The position numbers and the translations under genes were made by a program. A stretch of DNA of 64,000 bases from Chloroflexota bacterium (lineage in GTDB: Bacteria > Chloroflexota > Chloroflexia > Chloroflexales > Herpetosiphonaceae), in assembly GCA_020161265.1 (NCBI GenBank), contig JAIUOC010000004.1, positions 434,001 to 498,000 on the forward strand, read 5' to 3'. Positions 27,267-35,624 of this stretch are shown one piece after another (the first letter of the stretch is position 1; each line of letters starts with the position of its first letter). Below the pieces are notes generated by a model. It saw nothing but the letters and a program-made list of their open reading frames with translations. It was not told where the DNA came from and did no database searches.

Positions 27267-28166
27267 TCACGCTCCTTCGATGCTGTGTTCAGCTTTGTCT
27301 TCATGATGATGCTCCATATAGTCTGTGTCTTCGTCCATAAAATCTTCGTCGGCCAACGATCGGCCTGTGAGAGTCATAAAAACGTCTTCCATGGTGGCGT
27401 TGGGCTTGCCAATTTGTTGGCCAATGCGATCTTTGAGACCTTGCGGGGTATCCAAAGCCACAATTTTGCCAGCGTCGATAATGGCGATGCGGTCGCAAAG
27501 TCGATCGGCTTCATCCATATCGTGGGTGGTCAAAAAGACAGTTGTGCCCGATTCATCACGCAAACGCCGCACAAAGCGCTGCACATCCGAGCGCGAACGT
27601 GGGTCAAGCCCAGTCGTTGGCTCATCAAGCAGCAGGAGCCGTGGTTTGGTCAACAGGCCACGAGCGATCGCAACTTTTTGCTGCATGCCGCGTGACATAT
27701 TTTCCAGCGGCTCGTACAAGCGTTTTTCCTTCAAGCCCAGCGCCGCCAAAATGCGCACACATTCGGCGCGAGCATAAGCTGGCTTGAGATCATACAAACG
27801 GGCGGCGTACATTAAGTTTTCTAAGGCGCTCAATTTCTTAAAAAACGAAGCCTCAACGCTGACCCGATTGATTAAGCGTTTGACGGCTTTCTCATCGTTG
27901 CGCACATCGAGGCCAAAAACCTGAATCTTGCCCGAATCGGGAATAAGTAAGGTTGAGATCAAGCGAATCAAGGTTGATTTGCCTGAACCATTGGCTCCCA
28001 ATAAGCCAAAAATCTCGCCCTCGGCCACATCGAGGCTAACGTGATCAACCGCGACGACTGGTGGCTTGGGGTTAGGACGCGGGCGACGAGTGAGCCAATG
28101 TTTGACTTCACTCGCGCCGAATTGTTTATAAATATTTGCTACCACTAAAGCAGGTGCTTGCTGCAT
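27267..28166 (-). CDS. ABC transporter ATP-binding protein with acidic His-rich tail
   Basis: 299 residues. Walker A GANGSGKST near 58, signature NMSRGMQQKVAIARG near 158, Walker B LLLLDEPTTGLD near 178, and the H-loop TTHDMDEA near 214. This is the DrrA/CcmA-like exporter ATPase class. No permease gene is adjacent in the window. The last ~30 residues are very acidic with a HHHE cluster, unlike a normal ABC2 ATPase tail. GGAG precedes the ATG. Exported substrate is unknown. Confidence 0.9.
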   Translation of the reverse strand: MQQAPALVVANIYKQFGASEVKHWLTRRPRPNPKPPVVAVDHVSLDVAEGEIFGLLGANGSGKSTLIRLISTLLIPDSGKIQVFGLDVRNDEKAVKRLINRVSVEASFFKKLSALENLMYAARLYDLKPAYARAECVRILAALGLKEKRLYEPLENMSRGMQQKVAIARGLLTKPRLLLLDEPTTGLDPRSRSDVQRFVRRLRDESGTTVFLTTHDMDEADRLCDRIAIIDAGKIVALDTPQGLKDRIGQQIGKPNATMEDVFMTLTGRSLADEDFMDEDTDYMEHHHEDKAEHSIEGA

Positions 28167-28272
28167 TGGGATACTCCATCCAAGGGTTGCACGAACTGGT
28201 CAATTGCTACGAGCAATTCCATGATATGCGATAGATGGGATCGATCAACTCTCTCTCTTCATTGAGGAGGAT

Positions 28273-28488
28273 TTATCGACGTTTGCTGGCGTGGTCGTCG
28301 CTAACGTGTAATTCCAAGCGCCGAAAGCCTAGTTGGTCGAAGGCCAGATCCACCAAGCGGCCAATGCGGCTGGTTTGATCTTGATCTGGTTCGTGGGGCA
28401 ACTCGGCATAAGCCCGTTTCATCGAGTTGGGCTTGGGCTTGGGCTTTTCTACACACAGGACGGTTCCATCGCGGTCGAGCATTAACAC
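28273..28488 (-). CDS. Small hypothetical protein (about 71 aa)
   Basis: Two starts are possible. GTG at 28488 lies six bases after AGGAGG; ATG at 28482 is two codons further. The frame also extends upstream to 28557 without an RBS. The product is charged, with a KPKPKPN stretch near residue 18 and a basic HASKRR end, and no membrane segment. No family is recognised. It lies between the 28-codon unit and the ABC ATPase on the same strand. Confidence 0.5.
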   Translation of the reverse strand: MLMLDRDGTVLCVEKPKPKPNSMKRAYAELPHEPDQDQTSRIGRLVDLAFDQLGFRRLELHVSDDHASKRR

Positions 28489-28589
28489 TAGGAGCCTCCT
28501 AAACAAACGTAATAGACCATGAGTATCTTGCTTGAAAGAATGCTCACGGCCCATCATAGAAAGGCAGGTCCACAGCCGTAGAAAACAAG

Positions 28590-28622
28590 AGCCGTGAGCG
28601 TTGTTAGAATCACGCCCACGGC
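28590..28622 (-). terminator. Terminator after the 28-codon gene
   Basis: On the minus strand, GCCGTGGGCG pairs with CGCTCACGGC (one G-U pair) and is followed by TCTTGTTTT. Confidence 0.65.
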
Positions 28623-28647
28623 CCTCGGTGCTTATTAGCGAATCGCT

Positions 28648-28734
28648 TTAGGAGAGAAGCACGAGGTAGATGGGCGCATGGGTGCCTGCATCACTTGCAG
28701 TGCGCACTGGATTGTTGATCAAGTTGATCATCAT
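28648..28734 (-). CDS. 28-residue peptide gene, candidate leader or bioactive peptide
   Basis: A short frame starting ATG ATG at 28734, with GGAGG four bases upstream of the ATG, encodes MMINLINNPVRT... and ends ...PIYLVLLS. It has no Cys. The C-terminal third is hydrophobic. Unlike a random short frame it has a full set of signals: a promoter (TTGACG, 18 bases, TATTCT) at 28781-28810, a strong RBS, and a terminator 26 bases after the stop. It could be a regulatory leader peptide for the downstream small gene and ABC ATPase, a secreted peptide precursor, or a small membrane protein. Confidence 0.5.
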   Translation of the reverse strand: MMINLINNPVRTASDAGTHAPIYLVLLS

Positions 28735-28780
28735 GCAGCCTCCATCTAAGAAAATAGCAGAATTGATTTCGAACAGGCCT

Positions 28781-28810
28781 AGAATAGCATAGCCGCTTGC
28801 AGGCCGTCAA
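28781..28810 (-). promoter_or_regulatory. Promoter of the 28-codon gene
   Basis: On the minus strand TTGACG and TATTCT are separated by 18 bases, and TGC directly precedes the -10, forming an extended -10. Confidence 0.6.
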
Positions 28811-28932
28811 GTAGTGATTACTCAGTCTTTAGTCGGATTATCGAACTAGGACTCTTGGTGGAGTGGGGGATCGTTCGGATTGCCCAAAAATATGGTAGCA
28901 TACCCATTAATCACGATCTCAAAGGATACCCC

Positions 28933-29436
28933 ATGGATCATTGGCAAACCTTACACATGGCAACTCGCCTAGGGGTGCTTGATGCCCCCTACCCACTACG
29001 CTACCTGAGTATCGACGATGGAGTTGATTTGGGTCGCTTGGTGCATGCCGCCGCCGTGCCACTGCCAAATGAGCCAACGCCCACGCTTTCGGCCACAATC
29101 GATTGGGCCTTTGCGGCCTTGCAAGGCGAGTATGGTCGTTTATTGGATGCTTGCTCATTTGCGATCGAAACCCGCAGCGGTTTGCTCGGCGCAATTGTGG
29201 TGGTCAAACAGGCCAGCACGGTTAAGATTTTGCAATTGGCGGTAGCTCAAGCGTTTCAAAACCAACAATTTGAGCCAGTGCTGCTGAGTGCGGCACTGAA
29301 TGCCCTAGCCCAAGCACGTTATCCACAAGTTCAGGTAGCCGTTTTAGCCAATAGTTCACAAGCCCACTTTTTCACCACTCAAGGTTTCATGCTAGCAGAG
29401 GACGTGAACGATGCATCCACTTCAAACCACGATTGA
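28933..29436 (+). CDS. GNAT-like protein (probable N-acetyltransferase)
   Basis: 167 residues. The C-terminal half has a pattern seen in GNAT enzymes: a strand-helix run ending in LANSSQAHFFTTQGFMLAED, where the aromatic and GF segment matches the last conserved motif. The acetyl-CoA loop is not clear, so activity is uncertain. ATG 28933 has AAAGGA upstream; an earlier in-frame start at 28855 lacks an RBS. It overlaps the next gene by 26 bases, so the two are likely co-translated with the wall-peptide genes below. Confidence 0.55.
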   Translation: MDHWQTLHMATRLGVLDAPYPLRYLSIDDGVDLGRLVHAAAVPLPNEPTPTLSATIDWAFAALQGEYGRLLDACSFAIETRSGLLGAIVVVKQASTVKILQLAVAQAFQNQQFEPVLLSAALNALAQARYPQVQVAVLANSSQAHFFTTQGFMLAEDVNDASTSNHD

Positions 29437-30448
29437 TCAGTATGCAGCCCAATTTGATCGTCGGCGCATGACGATTTTAGCTGCCCACGTCGAAGAAGAC
29501 AATGGAACGGTGCTCCGTGGTCGGGTGTTGGATCGCAGCCAGCATGCGGCGTTGTTGGCCTTATTACCAAATGTGCGCGATGAATTAATCGTGCTGCGCG
29601 AACAGCCTGAGCATGGCTTTGCAACAGTTGCTTTTGGCGTATTAGATGTGCGCTGGCAGGCCACCCGCGATTCAGAATTGGTGACTGAGGCCAGTTTTGG
29701 CGAAGGCTTAGAGGTGCTGGCCCACGATCATGAATGGTTGCAGGTAATTACCAGCGATGGTTATTTGGGCTGGGTACGGCGCAATGGTGTCGTGCTACAC
29801 GAGCAGCCAAGCACCTATCGGAGTGCTGCAACTCACGTTGTAACCAGCCGTTGGTTGCCATTGTGGGGGTTAGAGGGCGACCAAATTGGCTTATTGCCAT
29901 GGGGCATTCGGCTCGAAATCGATGAATTTCGTGATGGCAAAGCCTTTATGCGCTCACCTGCGGGCGTGCCAGGTTGGCTTGAAGCCGATTCATTAACGCC
30001 GGTTGAAGATTTATGCTCGGTTGATAGCGCTGGCATCGAGGATATGTTGCAGGCAATTCGCCAATTGATTGGTGTGCCCTATTTGTGGGGTGGCACGACC
30101 AGTTTTGGCTTTGATTGCTCAGGTTTGGCTCAGGCCGCTTATCGTTGGTTGGGCGTGCAATTACCACGCGACGCTGATCAGCAATCGCAAATCGGTCATT
30201 TAATCAGCCGTGAGCAGGTTGCAGCTGGCGATTTGCTGTTTTGGGGCGTGCTGCGCAACATCGAAGATTATCGCCACGAACGGATTAACCATGTTTCGAT
30301 AGCGCTTGACAACGAGTGGATGATTCATGCAAATCAACGCAATTGGAGCATCTCGCTTGATCGGATTGATGAAGTGCACGAGCAAGTCTATCAAGCGCAA
30401 GGTAACCCAGGTTTGGTGGTAATTCGGCGGATTCGTGAGGAGCAGTAG
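29411..30448 (+). CDS. NlpC/P60 cysteine endopeptidase with SH3 domains (YkfC-like)
   Basis: 345 residues. It cleaves gamma-D-Glu to diamino-acid bonds in murein peptides. Two SH3-type regions lie at about 75-140 (...EWLQVITSDGYLGWVRRNGVV) and 145-200. The NlpC/P60 domain has WGGTTSFGFDCSG with the catalytic Cys near 236, His in INHVSIAL near 296, and a third polar residue in MIHAN near 308. No signal peptide is evident, which suits an enzyme recycling peptides in the cytoplasm. Two bases separate it from the epimerase gene. Confidence 0.88.
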   Translation: MHPLQTTIDQYAAQFDRRRMTILAAHVEEDNGTVLRGRVLDRSQHAALLALLPNVRDELIVLREQPEHGFATVAFGVLDVRWQATRDSELVTEASFGEGLEVLAHDHEWLQVITSDGYLGWVRRNGVVLHEQPSTYRSAATHVVTSRWLPLWGLEGDQIGLLPWGIRLEIDEFRDGKAFMRSPAGVPGWLEADSLTPVEDLCSVDSAGIEDMLQAIRQLIGVPYLWGGTTSFGFDCSGLAQAAYRWLGVQLPRDADQQSQIGHLISREQVAAGDLLFWGVLRNIEDYRHERINHVSIALDNEWMIHANQRNWSISLDRIDEVHEQVYQAQGNPGLVVIRRIREEQ

Positions 30449-30450
30449 CC

Positions 30451-31488
30451 ATGGAATGGGCGATTTATCCGGTTGAACTACGCTTGCGCAACACGTTTCG
30501 GATTGCCCACGGAGCTAGCAATACCCGCCATAATGTGTTGTTGAATTTAGATGATGGCTGGGGCGAGGCCGCTGCTGTTGCTTATCACGGCGAAACTGCT
30601 GCTAAAATTCAGGCTTGGCTGGAACGGTATCGCGAAACAATCACCAGCAGCTATGATCCAGCGGCAATTCATTGGCTCTTGGCCAAGCTCGATTTTGAGA
30701 GCCGTGCCGCCCGCGCTGCTGTCGATTTAGCCTTACATGATCGCTTAGGCCAACAACTTGGTGTGTCGTTGCGCCATCTTTTGGGCTTGAACGGCTTAGA
30801 ACTCCCGCAAACCTCAGTTACCTTGCCAATTGAAGCGCCTGAAGCCTTGCGCCAACAAGCTTTGGCCGTAGCGCATTATCCAATTCTCAAGGTGAAGTTG
30901 GGCGGCCCTGCCGATTTAGCCAGCGTGGTTTTAATTCGCGAAGCCGCGCCCAATAGCCGCCTGCGGGTTGATGCCAATGCTGGTTGGAGCCGTGAAACCG
31001 CCGCCCAATTGATTCCGGCGTTGGCTGAATTGGGCGTGGAGTTGATTGAGCAACCGTTGGCAGTTGATGATTTATCAGGCTATGCTCAACTGAAATCTGC
31101 CAACTATGGCGTGCCAATTTTTGCCGACGAGCCGATTAAAACGGCGGCTGATGTGGCGCGTTGGGCCAGTGTGGTTGATGGCGTAAACCTCAAGTTGATG
31201 AAAACTGGCGGAATTGTCGGGGCGCTCGCAGCGATTGCCACCGCCAGAGCCCATGATTTACAAGTGATGCTTGGGTGTATGATTGAAAGTAGCATCGGGG
31301 TTTCAGCGGCCTGTGCTTTGGCCGGCTTGGCCGATTTCGTTGACCTTGATGGGCCATTATTGATCGCCAACGATCTGGCAACAGGATTGAACTTTGCAAC
31401 CGCTACGATTCAGCCAGCAGCAACGCCAGGTTTAGGCGTGCAAATTGACTGGACAGCACTAAACAACGCCCGACTTGAAACACGCTAG
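30451..31488 (+). CDS. Dipeptide epimerase, enolase superfamily (L-Ala-D/L-Glu epimerase-like)
   Basis: 345 residues. Signatures of the muconate-lactonising subgroup are present: the catalytic LKVKLGG Lys pair near 149-151, metal ligands in RVDANAGW, IEQPL and FADEP, and the second catalytic Lys in NLKLMKTGG near 249. CMIESSIG near 274 is the phrase seen in Ala-Glu epimerases. The family converts L-Ala-D-Glu, released from murein, to L-Ala-L-Glu. The upstream NlpC/P60 gene makes that substrate, which supports the assignment. Confidence 0.87.
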   Translation: MEWAIYPVELRLRNTFRIAHGASNTRHNVLLNLDDGWGEAAAVAYHGETAAKIQAWLERYRETITSSYDPAAIHWLLAKLDFESRAARAAVDLALHDRLGQQLGVSLRHLLGLNGLELPQTSVTLPIEAPEALRQQALAVAHYPILKVKLGGPADLASVVLIREAAPNSRLRVDANAGWSRETAAQLIPALAELGVELIEQPLAVDDLSGYAQLKSANYGVPIFADEPIKTAADVARWASVVDGVNLKLMKTGGIVGALAAIATARAHDLQVMLGCMIESSIGVSAACALAGLADFVDLDGPLLIANDLATGLNFATATIQPAATPGLGVQIDWTALNNARLETR

Positions 31489-31564
31489 CATGCAGCCTAC
31501 AACGACTAGAGAAGCGGTTTTAGGCCAGTCCTGCGGTCGGGCTGATTAGCGTACAGGGTATGCG

Positions 31565-31593
31565 TTGCTAGACTTGTGTACCTACTGTACAAT
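31565..31593 (+). promoter_or_regulatory. Promoter of the AOR-like gene
   Basis: TTGCTA and TACAAT lie 17 bases apart, 34 bases before the ATG at 31627. Confidence 0.6.
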
Positions 31594-31626
31594 ACCCATC
31601 GTAGTAGCTTCGGAAGGAGACCACGC

Positions 31627-33432
31627 ATGGCGTTTATCGGGCGTGCGTTACGCATTAACCTCGACACAGCCAGTACTTCCACGTTTGACATCCCATCGCC
31701 AATTCGCGAGCTATATTTGGGTGGACGTGGGCTGACAGCGGGCTTGATGTATCATTTTGTTCCCCCCGATACAGCAGTTCGCTCTCCCGATAATCCGTTG
31801 CTGTTGGCTCCTGGGGTGTTGGCTGGCACTCCGGCCTATGCTACTGGCGGCTTTGTGGCTACCACTCGTTCGCCCTTGACAGGCAATTTGATTCATAGTT
31901 GGGCGGTTGGCGATTGGGGCGCGGCGCTCAAACGCGCTGGTTTTGATGCGGTTTGGGTGGTTGGTCAGGCAACTGCTTGGCTCTACGCCGTGATCGATAA
32001 TGGCCAAGCTGAACTTTACCCCGCCAATCACCTCAATGGCCTTGATACCCAGCAAATTAACGATGCCCTGATGGCCGAGCACGGCGCTGATGCGCGAGTT
32101 TTGACGCTTGGTCAGGCTGGTGAAAAGATGCTGCCCTATGCGGCTTTGGTGGCCGAAGGTCGCTACTTGGCCGAGCCTGCTGGCACGGGCATGGTGATGG
32201 CCTTGAAACGGCTCAAAGCGATTGTGGTGCGCGGCACACGCATGGTCAAGCCTGCTGATACCGCCAACTTTCTCTCATCGTTTAAGCCAATTACCGAGCG
32301 CATCGACCGCGACCCATTGGCAACCGCGATTCGCGATTATGGCTCAAGCTACTATGTTGATTTGGCCGCCAACCACGGGGCGATCACCGGACGCAATGGC
32401 CAAGATCCTGAGCCAAGCGTGATGCCAACCACTGGCGATTATGCTGGCGAAATTTATGATCGTGGTTGCCCGCGCTGCCCACTGCCCTGCTACCATGATT
32501 TTGCTGCGACCAACCAGCCCCGCCCTGAAATTGAGGCGATTGTCGGGTTTGGGGCACGCTGCGGTTTGCAATCAGCAGCAGCAATTATCGAAGCCAACCA
32601 ACGCTGCCTGCGCTATGGCCTTGATCCCAATGCAACCGCCAATGCAATTGCCTTTTTGATGGAATGTCGCCAGCGCGAATTGACCCGCCAATATGATTTG
32701 CAATGGGGCGATGAAGCGGCGATTTTGGCGGCGATCGATGCGATTGCCACCAAACAAGGCATTGGGGGCTTGCTCTCGTTGGGCGTATACGAGATGAGCC
32801 AAGTCTTTTATGGCAGCGATCAATTTGCCCCGCTGGCCAATAATTTGACGATCAGCCCACTTGACCCACGCGCTGCCCAAGGTTGGGCCTTGCACTTGGC
32901 GACCAGTTCAATTGGCGGCGATGCGCGAGGAGCCATGCCTTGGTACGAGTGGCTTGATACGATTCCCCAATGGCTCAAAGGCAACGACGACCATCAACCA
33001 AGCGTGGTCAATGGCAAGCCTGAACGCCTAATTTGGCATGAACGCTTTGTCGCTGGCCTCGATAGCGCTGGAATTTGTCGGCGCTTGGCGGCCTTGGCCT
33101 ACCAAATTACCCCCAAAGAGCTGGCGACAATTCTGAGTGCCGATATTGGCAAGAGCGTTTCGCCGACCGATTTAGCCAAAGTTGGCGAACGAATTATCAC
33201 CGTCGAGCGGCTGCTGGCCTTGCAATGGGGCCATAGCGACGACCTCAGCACCCGCTGGCAACAACAACCATTAACCAGCGGTATTGCCGCCAATCAAATT
33301 CCCACCCTTGACACACTGCTAACGAAATATTATGCTCTGCATGGATGGGACAGTGATGGGATTCCCACAAATGCCCGTCTCGCTGAGCTAAGTATTCCCG
33401 AACCCGATTCCCGACCATGGGTGACGGAGTAG
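31627..33432 (+). CDS. Aldehyde:ferredoxin oxidoreductase-family enzyme (tungsto/molybdopterin)
   Basis: 601 residues. The family oxidises aldehydes to acids using tungsten-bispterin and a 4Fe-4S cluster. N-terminal domain: LYLGGRGLTAGLMY and TGGFVATTRSPLTGNLIHSW. The cluster ligands are CPRCPLPC near 281-288 and a fourth Cys in SAGICRRL near 483. ATG at 31627 is preferred because GGAAGGAG lies seven bases upstream. The protein is complete, but no ferredoxin, pterin-synthesis or tungstate-transport gene is adjacent. Such enzymes are usually oxygen-sensitive, which is odd if the organism is aerobic. Confidence 0.88.
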   Translation: MAFIGRALRINLDTASTSTFDIPSPIRELYLGGRGLTAGLMYHFVPPDTAVRSPDNPLLLAPGVLAGTPAYATGGFVATTRSPLTGNLIHSWAVGDWGAALKRAGFDAVWVVGQATAWLYAVIDNGQAELYPANHLNGLDTQQINDALMAEHGADARVLTLGQAGEKMLPYAALVAEGRYLAEPAGTGMVMALKRLKAIVVRGTRMVKPADTANFLSSFKPITERIDRDPLATAIRDYGSSYYVDLAANHGAITGRNGQDPEPSVMPTTGDYAGEIYDRGCPRCPLPCYHDFAATNQPRPEIEAIVGFGARCGLQSAAAIIEANQRCLRYGLDPNATANAIAFLMECRQRELTRQYDLQWGDEAAILAAIDAIATKQGIGGLLSLGVYEMSQVFYGSDQFAPLANNLTISPLDPRAAQGWALHLATSSIGGDARGAMPWYEWLDTIPQWLKGNDDHQPSVVNGKPERLIWHERFVAGLDSAGICRRLAALAYQITPKELATILSADIGKSVSPTDLAKVGERIITVERLLALQWGHSDDLSTRWQQQPLTSGIAANQIPTLDTLLTKYYALHGWDSDGIPTNARLAELSIPEPDSRPWVTE

Positions 33433-33487
33433 GTCATACCGTATTGATGGCCAGGCTGAGCGCCGCAATCAATCAACGAGAAAATCA

Positions 33488-34429
33488 ATGTGGCTTGCAA
33501 TTGTTTTGACGGTATTGCCAACGCTGCTGTACGTGACCTTTTTGTGGTGGCTTGATCGCTATGAAAAAGAACCATGGCCGCTGCTGTTAGCAGTGTTTGT
33601 ATGGGGTGCGGTGCCTGCCGTGGCCCTCGCGTTGTTGGCTGAATTGCCCAATACTGCTTCAACTTTAGGCTTTGACCGTGGCAGCCAACCAGTTTGGTAT
33701 GCTCCGTTGGTCGAAGAACCACTCAAAGCCTTGGCATTGTTTGGCATTTATATGTTCTTTCGCTATGAGTTCGATGGCGTGCTCGATGGCATTATTTATG
33801 GCGCACTGATTGGTTTTGGCTTTGCTATGACCGAAAATGCGATTTATTTTGCTAGTCGTGGCGGCTCGATTACTTCATTACTGTGGCTGCGCGTGGTGCT
33901 ATTTGGCTTTAATCATGCGTTCTACACCAGCATCATTGGGGTGGCGTTGGGCATGATTCGCTATGAGCGCCGCCGTTGGGTGGTAGTTGTGATGCAGCCA
34001 TTGAGCCTGATTTTGGCTGTCGTGTTCCACGCATTGCACAATATGACAATTAGCTATCGCTTTCCTGGTGTGTTGATCGCTTGGTTGATCAGCAGCGGTG
34101 GCGTGTTAATTGTGGTGTTGGTGGCAATCATCGCCTGGCGTAAAGAGCGCTATTGGATCGACCTAGAATTGGTCGAGGAAATTCGTTGTGGATTTATCGA
34201 CCAAGCGACCTACCAAACCGTGCGTTCAACCCGCCGTCGGGTGCAAAGCCAATGGGAAGCACTCTTTCGCGGCGGCTGGCGAGCACTGCAAACGGTGCGT
34301 ACTCGCCATCATTTACTTACCGAGTTGGCATTTTTGAAATATCAGCTGCGAATCGGCGATGTGCATTGCCGTCCCGCCGATTTATACCCACTGCGCCGCC
34401 GAATTCTCGAAGTTCACGAAGATTTTTAG
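33488..34429 (+). CDS. PrsW-family intramembrane metalloprotease
   Basis: 313 residues, about eight membrane helices. The active-site patterns are EEPLKALALF near 79 (Glu-Glu), GFAMTENAIYF near 118, GFNHAFYTSIIG near 142 and VFHALHN near 180. In Bacillus subtilis PrsW cuts the anti-sigma factor RsiW; the target here is unknown. A ~100-residue cytoplasmic tail follows the last helix. The RBS is weak (GAGAA). It converges on the phosphoesterase gene with a four-base overlap of the ends. Confidence 0.85.
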   Translation: MWLAIVLTVLPTLLYVTFLWWLDRYEKEPWPLLLAVFVWGAVPAVALALLAELPNTASTLGFDRGSQPVWYAPLVEEPLKALALFGIYMFFRYEFDGVLDGIIYGALIGFGFAMTENAIYFASRGGSITSLLWLRVVLFGFNHAFYTSIIGVALGMIRYERRRWVVVVMQPLSLILAVVFHALHNMTISYRFPGVLIAWLISSGGVLIVVLVAIIAWRKERYWIDLELVEEIRCGFIDQATYQTVRSTRRRVQSQWEALFRGGWRALQTVRTRHHLLTELAFLKYQLRIGDVHCRPADLYPLRRRILEVHEDF

Positions 34430-35394
34430 GCTGCCATCAGGGTCAATAAGCCTACTTCGGGCGTTGCCCCAAAGCGAATTGGCAAACCCGCCAAACCTCG
34501 ACTGACATACAACCCACATTGGCCGATGCGAAATTGGCCGTGTGGGTATTTTTCGCCCCAACGTGGCACAACCAACGGCCCCAACCATGGTGCATTGATA
34601 TGGCCAGCATGAGCATGGCCCGAAAGTTGTAAGGCTACCTGCTGCTCAGCCGCGATGTCGGCAAAATCGGGGCCATGGGCTAGCAATACCACTGGTGCTG
34701 CTGGAGCATTGTGCAACGCCTGCGCTAAATCAGCATCGGCCTGCCATGGGTCGGCTACTCCAGCGATCACAATTGATTGATCATGCCATTGCACCAGCCG
34801 ATGTTGATTGATCAACACCTCTACGCCAACCTTTTTGAGCGTGCGGGCAATCAGTTGCGGGTCGTCCCAATAATCGTGGTTGCCAAGGCAGGCGTACACG
34901 CCCAAGGGTGCGGCAATTCCCGTCAGCATCTGTTTCAATGTGCCAACATCGCTTGGGCGATTAACAAAATCGCCAGTTAATAAAATAATTTCAGGTTGCC
35001 AAGCTTTGATCATGTTGAGCGCTTGGCGCAACACGTGCTGGCTATAGTTTGGCCCAAGATGCAAATCGCTGAGATGGGCAATTTTGAAGCCGTTGAGGGC
35101 ACTTGGCCAGCGGGGTAAGCGCAAGGTATGCCGTTCGACCGCTAAGCGCCAAATGTTGCCAACCCCAAGCCCACCCGCGGTAAGCCCCGCCGCCAGCAAT
35201 GAACCAAGCATTGGCTTGGCCCAACGTGGTGGTTGGCTAGCAAATAAGGCTGTGGCACTACTCAGCCCTAACATCCCCAATATTCCACCAAGATATTGCC
35301 AGCGCCGCGAATAGACAACATGCGAGACATTTGGAATATCTTTGCTGCCACGTGGTACAGCGACTAAATCGGCAAAAGGATCGTCAATCATCAA
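34426..35394 (-). CDS. Membrane-associated metallophosphoesterase (YaeI/YkuE-like)
   Basis: 322 residues. N-terminal cytoplasmic stretch, then two hydrophobic segments at about 35-85. The calcineurin-like domain carries all metal motifs: HLSDLHLG near 108, LTGDFVN near 140, CLGNHDYW near 169, LAHGPDF near 232, and SGHAHAGH near 252. Members act on phosphodiesters such as lipid A or UDP-diacylglucosamine-type substrates; the substrate here is unknown. It is divergent from the subtilase gene. Confidence 0.9.
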   Translation of the reverse strand: MMIDDPFADLVAVPRGSKDIPNVSHVVYSRRWQYLGGILGMLGLSSATALFASQPPRWAKPMLGSLLAAGLTAGGLGVGNIWRLAVERHTLRLPRWPSALNGFKIAHLSDLHLGPNYSQHVLRQALNMIKAWQPEIILLTGDFVNRPSDVGTLKQMLTGIAAPLGVYACLGNHDYWDDPQLIARTLKKVGVEVLINQHRLVQWHDQSIVIAGVADPWQADADLAQALHNAPAAPVVLLAHGPDFADIAAEQQVALQLSGHAHAGHINAPWLGPLVVPRWGEKYPHGQFRIGQCGLYVSRGLAGLPIRFGATPEVGLLTLMAA

Positions 35395-35624
35395 AATTTC
35401 CTTATAGGCGTGTTGCTGGAATGTGAATCTGGCACGCTGTTGAAGTTATAGCACAGCGAGCTTAATGGTTGATGAAAAGCTACTACAAGCCTTGGCGATC
35501 TCCCCCATGGGCTAGTATAAGCTAGGACTAATGGCCATACATAACGTCGAATACTGGCATAGCCTATGATATAGCAGCCTCATTCCGCTCGAAACATCGC
35601 ATGTATGCCAATTTTGGAGGCGCT

